Source of the DNA: Arenicella chitinivorans
Lineage (GTDB): Bacteria > Pseudomonadota > Gammaproteobacteria > Arenicellales > Arenicellaceae
Direction of reading: 5' to 3'
DNA length: 64,000 bases
Assembly: GCF_014651515.1 (NCBI RefSeq)
Contig: NZ_BMXA01000002.1
Span: forward strand, 841,501 to 905,500
Part shown: one piece after another, positions 47,791 to 58,102 of the stretch
Layout of the letters: every line of letters begins with the position of its first letter
How positions within the stretch are numbered: the stretch's first letter is position 1
Notes under the pieces: generated by a model
The model's input: the letters and a program-made list of their open reading frames with translations, nothing else
The model's database searches: none
What the model was told of the DNA's origin: nothing
Program-made: the position numbers and the translations under genes

Positions 47791-48421
47791 CGATGACTTT
47801 CTCTTTGTATTCGCATAAATCGGCGATGATGCAGGAACCACAACGTGGCTTGCGGGCGATACAGGTATAGCGTCCGTGTAAAATCAGCCAGTGATGTGCA
47901 TCTACTAAGAACTCTTTGGGGACGAATTTAAGCAGTGCTTTTTCCACCGCTAATACGGTTTTACCAGGCGCAATTTTAGTTCGATTGGCGACGCGGAATA
48001 TGTGTGTGTCGACCGCCATGGTTGGGTGTCCGAACGCGGTATTCAGTACCACGTTGGCTGTTTTTCGACCGACGCCAGGCAGTGCTTCAAGCGCCTCACG
48101 ATCATCAGGTACTTCGCTGTTGTGGTTGTCGATTAAAAGCTTGCAGGCCGCAATGACGTTCTTCGCTTTGCTGTTGTATAAGCCAATGGTTTTGATGTAG
48201 CTGCTCAGGCCGTCAACCCCAAGCGCGTAAATAGTCTCGGGTGTATTGGCAACCGGATAGAGTTTTGCGGTGGCTTTGTTAACCCCAACGTCGGTGGCTT
48301 GAGCCGATAGGATGACCGATATGAGAAGCTCAAAGTTACTCGAATAGGCGAGTTCCGTTTCCGGTTTAGGGTTGTGTTCGCGAAAACGTCGAAAGATTTC
48401 GTACCGTTTTTCTTTATTCAT
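47783..48421 (-). CDS. nth: Endonuclease III (DNA glycosylase/AP lyase)
   Basis: 212 aa, like E. coli Nth (211). The helix-hairpin-helix LPGVGRKTANVVLN contains the catalytic Lys K120, and Asp D138 follows in the AVDTH motif. The C-terminal [4Fe-4S] ligands C187-x6-C194-x2-C197-x5-C203 are complete. It removes oxidised pyrimidines in base excision repair. Gene order metG, rnfB-like, nth is shared with many gamma- and betaproteobacteria. Confidence 0.97.
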   Translation of the reverse strand: MNKEKRYEIFRRFREHNPKPETELAYSSNFELLISVILSAQATDVGVNKATAKLYPVANTPETIYALGVDGLSSYIKTIGLYNSKAKNVIAACKLLIDNHNSEVPDDREALEALPGVGRKTANVVLNTAFGHPTMAVDTHIFRVANRTKIAPGKTVLAVEKALLKFVPKEFLVDAHHWLILHGRYTCIARKPRCGSCIIADLCEYKEKVIDD

Positions 48422-48451
48422 TGTGATCCGCGACTATGTTTGATTAGCGGT

Positions 48452-49078
48452 CTAATCACGCGCCTTCACGCGCGCAATGGCCGCAGCGATATCCATCTTT
48501 ATCTGTTCACTGCCTTTCTCTTTCCGCAGCTCTTTCAGCTTACGCAGTGAACTCTTTGCCTGATTGCGTTGCTGTTCTCGGGCCAGTTTGGCGTTGGTTT
48601 GCTGACGCGCCCGCGTTGTCGCTGTTGGCGAATAATCTTCCCAACGCCAAGTCAGATCGGGTTGTTGTGGTTGATCAACCATATCGATGCAATCTACCGG
48701 GCAGGGCTCTAAACACAATTCGCAGCCGGTACAATCACGTTCGATCACGGTATGCATGCGCTTGGCACTGCCGATAATGGCGTCAGTTGGGCAGGCTTTG
48801 ATGCACATAACACACCCAATGCAGACCGACTCGTCGATCACCGCCACTTGTTTGGGCTTGTGAACGCCGAATTTGGGGTTGAGCGGTTTGCCGATCTTGC
48901 CAAGCAGACTTGCCAGGCCGCGAATGGTGACGTCACCACCGGGCGGGCATTGATTGATATCGGCATCCCCATCGGCAATAGCGACGGCGTAGTCATGGCA
49001 GCGTGGATAGCTACACTGCGTACATTGCGTCTGCGGCAACCATTCGTCGATGGCTTTGATTTTTGCGTCGCGTTGCAT
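48452..49078 (-). CDS. RnfB-like ferredoxin protein (electron transport complex subunit B family)
   Basis: 208 aa. The N-terminal Fe-S domain has C-x2-C-x4-C and a later Cys (CTQCSYPRC ... NQCPPGG), as in RnfB. Two ferredoxin-type [4Fe-4S] motifs follow: [12 protein letters not shown] near residue 85 and [15 protein letters not shown] near 115. A basic C-terminal helix follows (~150-208). The N-terminal membrane helix of true RnfB is missing, and no other rnf genes are nearby. It may pass electrons to the Fe-S enzyme Nth's neighbourhood or to other partners, but the role of these stand-alone RnfB proteins is not established. Confidence 0.88.
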   Translation of the reverse strand: MQRDAKIKAIDEWLPQTQCTQCSYPRCHDYAVAIADGDADINQCPPGGDVTIRGLASLLGKIGKPLNPKFGVHKPKQVAVIDESVCIGCVMCIKACPTDAIIGSAKRMHTVIERDCTGCELCLEPCPVDCIDMVDQPQQPDLTWRWEDYSPTATTRARQQTNAKLAREQQRNQAKSSLRKLKELRKEKGSEQIKMDIAAAIARVKARD

Positions 49079-49089
49079 GGCGTGAGAGC

Positions 49090-51123
49090 TTACTTGACGC
49101 GCATACCTGGCTCAGCGCCATCATCCGGGTTGAGAATAAATAAATCACTACCACCCGGTCCGGCTGCCAGCACCATGCCTTCCGACAGACCAAAACGCAT
49201 TTTTCGAGGTGCCAGATTGGCCACCATCACGGTTAATTTGCCGATCAGGTGTTCGGGTTTATACGCGGATTTGATGCCGGCAAAGACATTGCGTTGTTCG
49301 CCGCCTAAATCTAGAGTCAGTTGTAGTAATTTATCGGCGCCGTCTACATGCTGCGCATCAACGATCTTGGCAATACGCAAATCGACTTTGGCAAAGTCGT
49401 CGTAATTGATTTCCGCCGAGATTGGGTCTTTGGCGAGTGGCGAGTTCGGGTCCAGCGTCGGTTCAAGGGATTCTTTACTCTCTTCAATCATGGCATCAAT
49501 CGAATCGCTTTCGATTCGGGTCATTAACGGGGTAAATTTATTTATCTGGTGGTCGAGCAGAGGTTGCTGCAAGTCGTCCCAGCGCAGTGGGTCAACATTT
49601 AGAAACGCCTCCGCTCGGGAAACGAGGTCGGGCAGCACCGGTTTTAAGTAAATGCAAAGCGCACGAAAAGCGTTGATTCCCGCGGTACACACAGCCTGCA
49701 CTTCGTCAATTTTAGCCTCGTCTTTGATTAACACCCAAGGTTTGTGCTCGTCAATAAATTGATTGGCTTTGTCGGCCAGCGCCATTATTTCGCGCATGGC
49801 AATGGAAAATTCACGCTTTTCATAGCGTTGGGCGATGGCATCGGCTGCGTCGGCGAAGGCTTGATGCAGCTCCGGCGCGGCAGAAGCCTTGGCTAGGTAG
49901 CCGTCAAATCGTTTGCCAATAAAGCCTGCACAGCGCGAGGCAATATTAACCATTTTGCCGACCACATCGGAATTCACGCGCGCAGCGAAGTCCTCAAGGT
50001 TCAAGTCCATGTCGACAACATTATTACTGAGTTTGGCTGCAAAGTAGTAACGTAAGTATTCCGGGTTCAGGTGTTTTAGATAGGTTTCCGCCATCACAAA
50101 TGTGCCGCGAGACTTCGACATTTTGGCGCCATCAACGGTTAAGAATCCATGCACGAACACGCCGGTAGGAATCCGAAAATCTGCTGCGTGTAGTAGTGCT
50201 GGCCAAAACAAGGTATGGAATCGAACAATATCTTTGCCGATAAAATGATATAGCTCGGTGTTGTGGTTACCGGCATCCCAGTATGCGTGCCAGTCGTCGC
50301 CACTTTGTTGGCACGCCACCTCGTGACTTGCCATATAACCGATCGGGGCATCGAGCCAGACGTAAAAATATTTACCAGGTGCGTCAGGAATTTCAAAGCC
50401 CCAATAGGGCGCGTCACGGCTGATATCCCAATCAATCAGCCCGCTCTCAAACCATTCGCCGAGTTTGTTAGCAATCTCGGGTTGTAGGGCTGGTGAGTCT
50501 TTCCACTCATTCAGCATGGCTTCGAAATCACTGACTTTGAAAAAGTAGTGTTCGCTTTCACGTTCGACTGGCGGCTTGCCAGACAAGACTGAATATGGGT
50601 CAATTAAGTCAGTTGTGTCATACGTCGTGCCGCAAACTTCGCAGTTATCGCCGTATTGATCTGGGCTCTTGCACTTGGGGCAGGTGCCTTTGACGTATCG
50701 ATCCGGCAGAAACATGCCTTTTTCTTCGTCATAGGCTTGCTTGATGGTGCGTACATCGATGTGTCCCTTGGCTTTGATGCGCTGGTATATTTCACTACTC
50801 AGACGTTGGTTTTCAGGGTGATGTGTGCCGCTGTAATTGTCCAGGTGGATATGAAATCCTGCTAACGATTCAGCGTGTTGTGCTTCGACCTGATCGATTA
50901 ATTGCTGAGCGGTAAGTCCTTGCTTTTCAGCGCCCAGCATAATCGGTGTACCATGTTGATCATCACCGCCGACAAACGTGACTTGGTGGCCTCTGAGTCG
51001 TTGAAAACGTGCCCAGAAATCGGCCTGCATGAAACCAACCATGTGCCCAAGGTGGAGCGGGCCATTGGCGTATGGCAGCGCATTGGTGATCAGGATTTTA
51101 CGTGGCGAAATTGGGTCAGACAT
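49090..51123 (-). CDS. metG: Methionyl-tRNA synthetase
   Basis: 677 aa, the dimeric MetG1 type. HIGH-like motif in [14 protein letters not shown] near residue 18, a zinc knuckle (CPKC ... CEVC) near 145-161, and the KMSKS motif in [11 protein letters not shown] near 335. A C-terminal tRNA-binding/dimerisation domain (~575-677) is present. It charges both elongator and initiator tRNA-Met. The rnfB-like gene follows after 11 bases, suggesting one transcript metG-rnfB-nth-FIST. Confidence 0.98.
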   Translation of the reverse strand: MSDPISPRKILITNALPYANGPLHLGHMVGFMQADFWARFQRLRGHQVTFVGGDDQHGTPIMLGAEKQGLTAQQLIDQVEAQHAESLAGFHIHLDNYSGTHHPENQRLSSEIYQRIKAKGHIDVRTIKQAYDEEKGMFLPDRYVKGTCPKCKSPDQYGDNCEVCGTTYDTTDLIDPYSVLSGKPPVERESEHYFFKVSDFEAMLNEWKDSPALQPEIANKLGEWFESGLIDWDISRDAPYWGFEIPDAPGKYFYVWLDAPIGYMASHEVACQQSGDDWHAYWDAGNHNTELYHFIGKDIVRFHTLFWPALLHAADFRIPTGVFVHGFLTVDGAKMSKSRGTFVMAETYLKHLNPEYLRYYFAAKLSNNVVDMDLNLEDFAARVNSDVVGKMVNIASRCAGFIGKRFDGYLAKASAAPELHQAFADAADAIAQRYEKREFSIAMREIMALADKANQFIDEHKPWVLIKDEAKIDEVQAVCTAGINAFRALCIYLKPVLPDLVSRAEAFLNVDPLRWDDLQQPLLDHQINKFTPLMTRIESDSIDAMIEESKESLEPTLDPNSPLAKDPISAEINYDDFAKVDLRIAKIVDAQHVDGADKLLQLTLDLGGEQRNVFAGIKSAYKPEHLIGKLTVMVANLAPRKMRFGLSEGMVLAAGPGGSDLFILNPDDGAEPGMRVK

Positions 51124-51219
51124 TGAATCGTAAATACGCGTGACGAGTGGGCTTTAATAAGCCCGCTAATGTAACCGTTTTAGGGCCTGATCACAATGTT
51201 TTAAGCGCCTTGGCTGGCG

Positions 51220-51960
51220 CTACTGACGTACGATATCTTCGATTTTTAGTCCGGTTAGGCGGCCAATGTTTTTGAACACATAGATCATGGTGAAGATGGT
51301 GATTACCATGCACGGCACCACGATCACCGGGTAACTATAGAGATTCATGGTTCCCAATTCGCTGTTGAATGCATCGGTGCCGGACTCGCTAACCACAATC
51401 CACTTAGCAAGCAGAAAGTTTAGTATTGATGAGAGCACGAACGAGCTGGCAAGCATCCAGGTTGCGTTGCGCAGCATGCTATCGAATTCGGTTGTTCTGC
51501 CATTCGATTTGAGGTGGTGCTCAACCTTCTCGGTATCCAGAATGGTGTCGTTGAATAGAAACAGTCGCACCAAAGGCTTTTTTGTATAAGTTGAGAGAAT
51601 GGTCGCCAGCGCGATGATGCCGGGAATCAACGCTTCTTTGTAAGCAATGTACTCTTTCGGCAATTTCAGAATGCCGATGCCCCCGGTCAAGAGAATGCTG
51701 ATAAAGCCGAGCGCTGGCACGAAGCCAATTTTCTTTTCAGAGATAAAGCCCCATAAACCAACCGCAGCAGGTAGGCTGAGCGCCACGATCAGCGCGTAGG
51801 TTGGTCCTAGACGATCATCCCCACTCGTATACTTCAGAATCAGGGTGGGGATGATTACGCAAACGATCAGGTCGACGAATAAGTGGCTGGCACCGGCCGG
51901 TTTTGGCGCGTTGCTGGCCTGCGCTGATTCCATCTCAGTGGTTGTTTTTGGGTCAGTCAT
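51220..51960 (-). CDS. Multi-pass inner-membrane protein, VC0807-like
   Basis: 246 aa with about six hydrophobic segments. The first ~25 residues are polar (TDPKTTTEMESAQASNAPKP). The pattern of an early DLIVCVIIPTLILKY segment, followed by GLWGFISEKKIGFVPALGF, resembles the VC0807 family of uncharacterised membrane proteins. No catalytic or transport motif is visible. A barrel-type gene lies 18 bases upstream on the same strand, so the two may form an operon; function unknown. Confidence 0.65.
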   Translation of the reverse strand: MTDPKTTTEMESAQASNAPKPAGASHLFVDLIVCVIIPTLILKYTSGDDRLGPTYALIVALSLPAAVGLWGFISEKKIGFVPALGFISILLTGGIGILKLPKEYIAYKEALIPGIIALATILSTYTKKPLVRLFLFNDTILDTEKVEHHLKSNGRTTEFDSMLRNATWMLASSFVLSSILNFLLAKWIVVSESGTDAFNSELGTMNLYSYPVIVVPCMVITIFTMIYVFKNIGRLTGLKIEDIVRQ

Positions 51961-51978
51961 AAGTCGGCTTTTATCGAA

Positions 51979-52602
51979 TTAGAAGCTTAGGCGAACACCA
52001 ATAGATGTGGTATCAAATGAGCCTTCGATGCCATCTTCTTCTGCTTCCAAGCGACGTAGATCGAGAGTGATTCCCAAATTATCCGTTACAAAAAATTGCG
52101 CACCAACTCCGTAGGTGCTGCCTTCATCTGCATCGGGTTTGCCAATATGCGCGTTGATCTCGAAGCGATCCGTCAAGTTAATTCTGGCACCAGCCTCCGC
52201 GCCAACGTAATGTAAGTCTTCATCTTCTTCAAAGCCGCCTGCGCGTAATGACAACTCATCGCGGCGACCGCGAATCAGTCCATAAACTTGGGTCTGAGGC
52301 AGTTCAAACGTTAAACCGAATGCAATCGATGAAATGTTGTCTTCAATATTGCCACCAAGGATTTCATCACTTTCGAGTTCGAAGCGGCTGGCCTGCAGAA
52401 AAAAGATCCCGAGTTCAACGCTACCGGTCAGTGCGAAGCCATCGAGATTGAGGTCGACCGACGTGGTGTCGTCCGAGACTTCCAAACTACCGGAAGCTAC
52501 GTATTCCAGGCCAACATAGGTGAAGCTTGGCGTGTCTGCGCGTGCGATTAGACTAATTGTCAGTGCGCTGATCAATAAAACGGACAGGAGTAGGTGTTTC
52601 AT
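51979..52602 (-). CDS. Small outer-membrane beta-barrel protein
   Basis: 207 aa. A signal peptide (~1-22, ending LIARA) leads to a mature part of eight or so amphipathic strands with a C-terminal TSIGVRLSF, ending in Phe as outer-membrane barrels do for BAM recognition. It resembles eight-stranded porin-like OmpW/OmpA-type barrels with unknown ligand. Acidic loops alternate with the strands. The VC0807-like gene follows on the same strand. Confidence 0.75.
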   Translation of the reverse strand: MKHLLLSVLLISALTISLIARADTPSFTYVGLEYVASGSLEVSDDTTSVDLNLDGFALTGSVELGIFFLQASRFELESDEILGGNIEDNISSIAFGLTFELPQTQVYGLIRGRRDELSLRAGGFEEDEDLHYVGAEAGARINLTDRFEINAHIGKPDADEGSTYGVGAQFFVTDNLGITLDLRRLEAEEDGIEGSFDTTSIGVRLSF

Positions 52603-52712
52603 GGTTCGGTTTTGGTCTGGTTTAGATTAAGTAATGATACGCGAAATTTTAACCCGATCAGAGTTAAAGTTATTTATACTTCGCGCTTGTTATCAACGCC
52701 GTCTATTTTATC

Positions 52713-53405
52713 GTGAAGTTAAGCGAATCTCAGTCGAACAGTGCAGACTCTGTCGAAGTCAGTGCTGCCACCGCCAGTAAGTATCTTGTCATCGAAGGGC
52801 CTATTGGTGTGGGGAAGTCGAGTTTGTGTCGCAAGCTCGCGACGACCTTCGATTCCCCTCTGTTGTTGGAAAAGCCAGCAGAAAACCCGTTTTTAGCCCG
52901 GTTTTATAAGTCTCCCAAGCGCTACGCTTTGCCGACCCAACTGTTTTTCTTGTTTCAGCGTGTAAGGCAACTGTCTAACCTCAAACAAGAAGACATGTTT
53001 TCGCCGGGGCGCGTTGCTGACTTTATGTTGGACAAGGACCCGATTTTTGCGCAGATGACTCTAGACGATGATGAGTTTCGTCTGTATCAGCAAGTGTTCA
53101 ATAACCTGGCGATTGATCAACCGGAACCCGATTTGATGGTGTATTTGCAGGCGCCGGTCAACGTTTTACAAGAACGCATTCGTAAACGCGGCATCAAGTA
53201 TGAGCAAGACATTGATGCCAATTACTTGCAGCGTTTAAGCGATGCGTACACCACTTATTTTCACCGCTATTCAAAAACGCCCTTGCTTATCGTGAATGCA
53301 GCCGATATAAATCCCATAGAGAACGAGGCGCATTATCAGGCTCTATTGCAACACATAGACCGGATTGATGCGGGGAAACACTTCTTCAATCCGTTAGTGC
53401 CTTAA
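52713..53405 (+). CDS. Deoxynucleoside kinase
   Basis: 230 aa, P-loop kinase of the dNK/dGK family. Walker A is GPIGVGKSS near residue 30; the middle has LEKPAENPFLARFYKSPKRY, and the QAPVNVLQERIRKRG segment is the lid region. It phosphorylates deoxynucleosides for salvage. The start is a GTG without a visible ribosome site, but no other in-frame start precedes the P-loop. In many gammaproteobacteria a gene of this family stands between folK and panB; here folK is missing and panB follows. Confidence 0.88.
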   Translation: MKLSESQSNSADSVEVSAATASKYLVIEGPIGVGKSSLCRKLATTFDSPLLLEKPAENPFLARFYKSPKRYALPTQLFFLFQRVRQLSNLKQEDMFSPGRVADFMLDKDPIFAQMTLDDDEFRLYQQVFNNLAIDQPEPDLMVYLQAPVNVLQERIRKRGIKYEQDIDANYLQRLSDAYTTYFHRYSKTPLLIVNAADINPIENEAHYQALLQHIDRIDAGKHFFNPLVP

Positions 53406-53496
53406 GCTCGGGCCCTCACGGCCGCGCTTAAACGCCATGCTTGACTGATTGGCATGCAACACCACGATTGATACCACCCTGAAAGAGGAAAGTTTG

Positions 53497-54288
53497 ATGG
53501 CTGTAACTGTCACCACCATGCGAAAGATGAAGGAAGCTGGGGATAAAATCACCTGGTTGACGGCATACGACTATAGCTTTGCTGCATTAATCGATAATGC
53601 TGGCATCGACGCAATCTTGGTTGGCGATTCACTCGGTATGGTGATGCAAGGGCATGCCACACCGGTACCGGTCACCATTGAACACGCGGCATACCACACC
53701 GAATGTGTCGCGCGCGGTGTCAATAACTGCATGATTGTCGGCGATCTACCGTTTGGGAGTTACCAAGTCAGTAAAGAACAAGCGTATGAGAATGCGGTTA
53801 AGTTGATGCAGGCTGGTGCGCATACGATTAAGCTGGAAGGCGGTGAATTGCAGGTCGAAACAATTAATTTTCTCGCCGAGCGCGGTATTGCTGTCTGCGC
53901 ACACATTGGTTTAACACCGCAGTCCGTACATCAGCTGGGTGGTTTCAAGGTTCAGGGCCGTGGCGACGCAGCACAACAGCTGCTTGACGATGCTCGAAGA
54001 GTGCAGGAGGCCGGTGCGTTTGCGGTGGTGCTAGAGGCTGTTCCCGCCGCATTGGCAGCACAAATCACCGAAAAACTCACCATTCCGACCATTGGGATTG
54101 GTGCTGGCGTTGACTGCGATGGACAAGTTTTGGTGCTGCAAGATATGATCGGTATCTACCCGCATAAAAGTCCCAAGTTTTGTAAGAATTTTATGACGGG
54201 GAATCAATCGGTTGCCGATGCGGTATCGCAATATATTGCGGAAGTGAAAGCGGGGACTTTTCCAGCCGATGAGCACAGTTTTAAGTAA
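53497..54288 (+). CDS. panB: Ketopantoate hydroxymethyltransferase
   Basis: 263 aa, like E. coli PanB (264). Starts with the ATG at 53497, which has GAGGAAAG upstream; an in-frame start at 53449 lies before the family's N-terminus. Motifs [24 protein letters not shown] (metal-binding Asp), and KLEGG are present. It makes ketopantoate from 2-oxoisovalerate and methylene-tetrahydrofolate, the first step of pantothenate and CoA synthesis. panC follows 42 bases later. Confidence 0.97.
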   Translation: MAVTVTTMRKMKEAGDKITWLTAYDYSFAALIDNAGIDAILVGDSLGMVMQGHATPVPVTIEHAAYHTECVARGVNNCMIVGDLPFGSYQVSKEQAYENAVKLMQAGAHTIKLEGGELQVETINFLAERGIAVCAHIGLTPQSVHQLGGFKVQGRGDAAQQLLDDARRVQEAGAFAVVLEAVPAALAAQITEKLTIPTIGIGAGVDCDGQVLVLQDMIGIYPHKSPKFCKNFMTGNQSVADAVSQYIAEVKAGTFPADEHSFK

Positions 54289-54330
54289 GTCGTATCGCGG
54301 ACGCCAGTCCGCTTTTTCGGGGAGCCGCAG

Positions 54331-55206
54331 TTGAATAAAGTACAAAGGGTGTCGTCGTTGCGCGCAGCTGTATCCGCCGCACGTAAAGATAAAAAAATAG
54401 TTGGGTTTGTGCCCACCATGGGGAACTTGCACGAAGGGCATCTAGAGTTGGTGCGCCAGGCCAAACAGCGTGCAGAGTTCGTTGTGGTCAGTATTTTCGT
54501 CAATCCAACACAGTTTGGCGCGCACGAAGATCTGGATAACTATCCCTCCACGCCAGAAGAAGATGCGCGTTGCTTGGCAGAATTGGGTGCTGATTTGTTG
54601 TTTTTACCCGAGAAAGAAACCATGTACCCGGGCGATCTGGCTGAGCAAACGGTTGTTTATGTGCCTAAGATCGGCGATCTTTATTGCGGTCAAGATCGGC
54701 CTGAGCACTTCTATGGTGTGACCACCGTGGTCAGTCGTTTGTTCAATATGGTACAACCCGACGTGGTGGTGTTCGGCAAGAAAGATTACCAGCAATTGGC
54801 AATTATTCGTCGCATGGTCGCGGATTTGGCGTATCCGATACAGGTTGTCGGCGTCGACACCGTGCGCGCAGACGATGGTTTGGCATTGTCGTCACGCAAT
54901 GGGTATTTGAGCGACGTTGAGCGGGCCAAGGCCCCGGCGTTGCAGCAGGCGTTACAGTCGATCGCCACGGAGCTTCAGTCACGGGGCGCGGTGGCGTCTA
55001 AAAAGGCCTTGAAACAGTTAGAAGACGATGCCAAAAAGCGACTGGCTGCGGATGGTTGGGCGCCGCAATACATTACGGTGTGTCGACAGGACGATCTTCA
55101 ACCTGCGAAACGTGGTGATGAAGAGCTGGTAATTCTCGCCGCCGCACAGTTGGGTAACGCACGCTTGATTGATAATCTGGAAGTGTCCTTATCCGCAGCA
55201 GATTAG
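54331..55206 (+). CDS. panC: Pantothenate synthetase
   Basis: 291 aa. ATP-binding HIGH-like motif in VPTMGNLHEGH near residue 30, FVNPTQFG near 57, and the KDYQQLAIIRRM and SSRNGYLS segments typical of PanC. It condenses pantoate and beta-alanine using ATP. The start is a TTG with GGGGAG at good spacing. The stop overlaps the stop of convergent serB by four bases. panD is not present. Confidence 0.97.
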   Translation: MNKVQRVSSLRAAVSAARKDKKIVGFVPTMGNLHEGHLELVRQAKQRAEFVVVSIFVNPTQFGAHEDLDNYPSTPEEDARCLAELGADLLFLPEKETMYPGDLAEQTVVYVPKIGDLYCGQDRPEHFYGVTTVVSRLFNMVQPDVVVFGKKDYQQLAIIRRMVADLAYPIQVVGVDTVRADDGLALSSRNGYLSDVERAKAPALQQALQSIATELQSRGAVASKKALKQLEDDAKKRLAADGWAPQYITVCRQDDLQPAKRGDEELVILAAAQLGNARLIDNLEVSLSAAD

Positions 55207-56423
55207 GCGCGCTGAATATCTTGGTCTTTAAAACCTAACAGATAGAGAATACCATCCAGTCCGTGTGTCGACATGGATTGCTTAGCCGATTCACGCACCA
55301 GTGGTTTGGCACGAAATGCAATACCAAGCCCGGCTTCGGCCAGCATTAATAGGTCATTAGCACCGTCGCCAACGGCAATGGTCTGCTGCGGGTCAAGGCC
55401 CTCCTCGGCGGCGATTTGTTTGAGTAGATGCGCTTTGCGCTCGGCGTTCACCACTGGGTGGATGACGCGGCCAGTTAGCTTCCCGTTGACGATTTCCAAC
55501 GAATTTGCGTACACGTGATCGATGCCGAGCTCGCGTTGCAGATGGTGACCGAAATAACTAAACCCGCCCGACAGGATCGCGGTTTTGTAACCGTAGGCAT
55601 GGAGGTTTTTGATGAGTGTACGCGCCCCTTCCATTAACGGCAGGGTCGCTGCGATGTCCTCTAGCACCGTTTCACTTAAACCTTCGAGTAAAGCCATGCG
55701 GCGTGTGAAGCTTTCGGTAAAATCGAGCTTACCCTGCATTGCCAACTCAGTGATTTGAGCCACTTGATCGCCAACGCCAGCCCGTTTTGCGAGTTCATCA
55801 ATAACCTCGGCTTTGATTAGTGTTGAGTCCATGTCAAAGCACACCAGACGGCGATTGCGGCGGAATGCATCATCACGCTGGATGGCGATATCGATGTCAA
55901 GTTCAGAGGCAATTTTCAAGAAGCTGGCGCGCATGGCAGCTGAGTTCTTTGGCGATCCTTGAACCGAGAATTCGATGCAGGATTTAACCTCATTGCTGAT
56001 CGGTTGATTGAGTGGGACGCGACCGCTAAGACGCACGATATCGTGAATATTCAGCCCTTGTTCTGCCGTCACTTGGGTTACTCGGGCGATTTCTTCTGCG
56101 GAAACCTCGCGCGTCAAGAGCGTCAAGGTATAGCGTTCGGCACCCTGTTGCCCGACCCATTTCTCATACGCCTGAGCGCTGATATCGCGGATCTTAATTT
56201 TTAACCCAAGTCGCTTCGCGTGCTTTTTCAACTGCGATTTAGTTTGTTCTACATCCTGGTCCTCAGGTAGTTGAAGCATCATGCCTTGAGAGACTTGGTC
56301 GTGGATAACGGATTGACCGATGTCTAGAATCCGAACGTCGACTTCGCTGATCACGGAATAAAAGTCCGATGACAGGCCGATGCGGTCATCGCCAGAAATG
56401 TTTAACAGTATAATGTTGGCCAC
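55203..56423 (-). CDS. serB: Phosphoserine phosphatase
   Basis: About 406 aa from the GTG at 56423, which puts the first residues at the start of the ACT-like domain (ANIILLNISGDDRIG). ATG at 56480 and TTG at 56516 are alternatives that would add residues not shared with the family. An N-terminal regulatory half with ACT-like repeats is followed by a HAD phosphatase: CFDMDSTL near residue 195 with the catalytic Asp, LSGGFSYFG, and AVGDGANDLLML. It makes serine from phosphoserine, the last step of serine synthesis. Confidence 0.94.
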   Translation of the reverse strand: MANIILLNISGDDRIGLSSDFYSVISEVDVRILDIGQSVIHDQVSQGMMLQLPEDQDVEQTKSQLKKHAKRLGLKIKIRDISAQAYEKWVGQQGAERYTLTLLTREVSAEEIARVTQVTAEQGLNIHDIVRLSGRVPLNQPISNEVKSCIEFSVQGSPKNSAAMRASFLKIASELDIDIAIQRDDAFRRNRRLVCFDMDSTLIKAEVIDELAKRAGVGDQVAQITELAMQGKLDFTESFTRRMALLEGLSETVLEDIAATLPLMEGARTLIKNLHAYGYKTAILSGGFSYFGHHLQRELGIDHVYANSLEIVNGKLTGRVIHPVVNAERKAHLLKQIAAEEGLDPQQTIAVGDGANDLLMLAEAGLGIAFRAKPLVRESAKQSMSTHGLDGILYLLGFKDQDIQRA

Positions 56424-56601
56424 GAGTATTATGCAGATTGATCGGTCTTTCAGCGTGTCGTGGAGTGTACACCAAAGCATGTAGACTGATAATCTCTGAT
56501 GCTTAAAACTTAGCAATCTGTGTTTACTGAAACCTCCTGCGCGGGATTTTCACGTATAATCCTGAGTGCAATTTGAAGAGCGGGTAGAAGCCCAACAACT
56601 T

Positions 56602-57555
56602 ATGACAAAAAAAACTAAGGTCGGCGTAGTCGGAGTCGGGTACCTCGGTCAAATTCACGCTAAGATTTATCACCAGATGGACAATGTCGAGCTGGTGATG
56701 CTGGCGGACACCAACCTGGAAACCGTCACCGCGCTCGGTGAGCAATACGGTTGCGCAGTCACTACCAACTATTTGGAGATGATCGATAAGGTCGATGCGG
56801 TGAGTATTGTGGTGCCAACGTCGTTGCACTACGATGTGGCGCAGCCTTTTCTGGAAGCCGGTATCGCGACGCTGATGGAGAAGCCGATCGCCGCGACCGT
56901 GGATGAAGCACGTAAGCTGGTGGATTTGGCAGCGCAAAACGAAGCGCCGTTTCTAATAGGGCATTTAGAGAGATATAACCCGGCTATGCGTGAAGTCGTA
57001 AACCAGGTTGCTGAACCTAAATATATCGAGGTACATCGGTTGGGCACGTTTGTTGAGCGCGCGACTGATGTGGATGTGATCACTGATCTTATGATTCATG
57101 ACCTGGACTTAGTCTTGTCGTTGGTGGACGAAGAACCGTGTGATGTGCAAGCAATTGGCGCCTCCGTGATCACTGAGCATGTCGATCTGGCGAATGTTCG
57201 GTTGACGTTCCCGGGCGGTGCCGTGGCGAACATCACCGCCAGCCGTGTCTCGAATAAACGATTCCGGCGTTTTCGAGTGTTCGGGCCCGAAGGCTACTAC
57301 GGCATCAATTTAATGGATCAAGAACTGGACATCGTCACTAAGGGTGAAACCCCTGTCGAAGGCCGCTTCCCTGGTTTGGAGGTGGATCACGTGAAGTTTG
57401 AAACTGAACAACCACTGCAGGTGGAACTCGCCCATTTTGTCGAAGTCGCACAAGGTCTTGCAATGCCGATGGTGACCGGTCTGCAAGGTTTGCGCGCTTT
57501 ACAGCTGGCAGAGCAAATACAGTCGATCATGCGCGACTCGGTGTCCAATGTTTAA
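56602..57555 (+). CDS. Gfo/Idh/MocA-family NAD(P)-dependent oxidoreductase
   Basis: 317 aa from the ATG at 56602; an in-frame GTG at 56566 is possible. Rossmann motif VGVVGVGYLGQIHAK near residue 7, the family EKPIA motif near residue 92, and a C-terminal dimerisation domain. The GHLERYNPAMREVV and DVITDLMIHDLDLVLSLV segments resemble sugar-nucleotide dehydrogenases such as GnnA, which oxidises UDP-GlcNAc for lipid A with amide-linked acyl chains; this is suggestive, not firm. The DUF192 gene overlaps its end by eight bases. Confidence 0.85.
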   Translation: MTKKTKVGVVGVGYLGQIHAKIYHQMDNVELVMLADTNLETVTALGEQYGCAVTTNYLEMIDKVDAVSIVVPTSLHYDVAQPFLEAGIATLMEKPIAATVDEARKLVDLAAQNEAPFLIGHLERYNPAMREVVNQVAEPKYIEVHRLGTFVERATDVDVITDLMIHDLDLVLSLVDEEPCDVQAIGASVITEHVDLANVRLTFPGGAVANITASRVSNKRFRRFRVFGPEGYYGINLMDQELDIVTKGETPVEGRFPGLEVDHVKFETEQPLQVELAHFVEVAQGLAMPMVTGLQGLRALQLAEQIQSIMRDSVSNV

Positions 57556-58072
57556 TCGGGCAATCATTTACCTGGTTTTTTATTTAACTTTTGGGCTTGC
57601 TATCAGCCAGCCGGCCTCTGCTCGTCAGGCATCGTGCCAAACAGATAATGCGCATTTACGTGCAATGCCAATGGTCGAAGTTTCAATCGGGTTATCAGAC
57701 GGATCACAGCACACGCTGAATGCACGTTTGGCCGATAATAATGCGACACGAGCGGCTGGGTTTCAGCGTGTTTGTGCGTCGACCATTGCAGATACCCCCA
57801 TTCTGTTTGTGTTTCCACGCGCATTCAAACCGCAGTTTCATATGCACAATGTTGTTGCGCCGATTGACATCGCGTTTATTCACGAGTCGGGCGCGATTGA
57901 TAGCATACAAGCAATGCAGCCGTATGTGCTGGGTTCTAGAAACAAGCCTCTTTATGGTCCGAACAAACCTGTGATTGCCGCGTTGGAAGTGCGGCCAGGG
58001 TTGTTCTCAGACTTGCGCGTGGACCTTGGTGCTGTCATTCAGTGGCAGGTACCAGCAGCCTCGGTTGAGTAG
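57548..58072 (+). CDS. DUF192-family exported protein
   Basis: 174 aa with a signal peptide (residues ~1-26, ending QPASA). The mature part has the DUF192 pattern: LADNNATRAAGFQ, LFVFPRAFKPQFHMHNVVAPID and AALEVRPGLF. The family is widespread and periplasmic, with unknown function. The gene overlaps the preceding oxidoreductase by eight bases and is followed after 30 bases by an S9 peptidase. Confidence 0.88.
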   Translation: MFNRAIIYLVFYLTFGLAISQPASARQASCQTDNAHLRAMPMVEVSIGLSDGSQHTLNARLADNNATRAAGFQRVCASTIADTPILFVFPRAFKPQFHMHNVVAPIDIAFIHESGAIDSIQAMQPYVLGSRNKPLYGPNKPVIAALEVRPGLFSDLRVDLGAVIQWQVPAASVE

Positions 58073-58102
58073 TGGCACTGTGAGTCATATTCGAATACTG
58101 GT

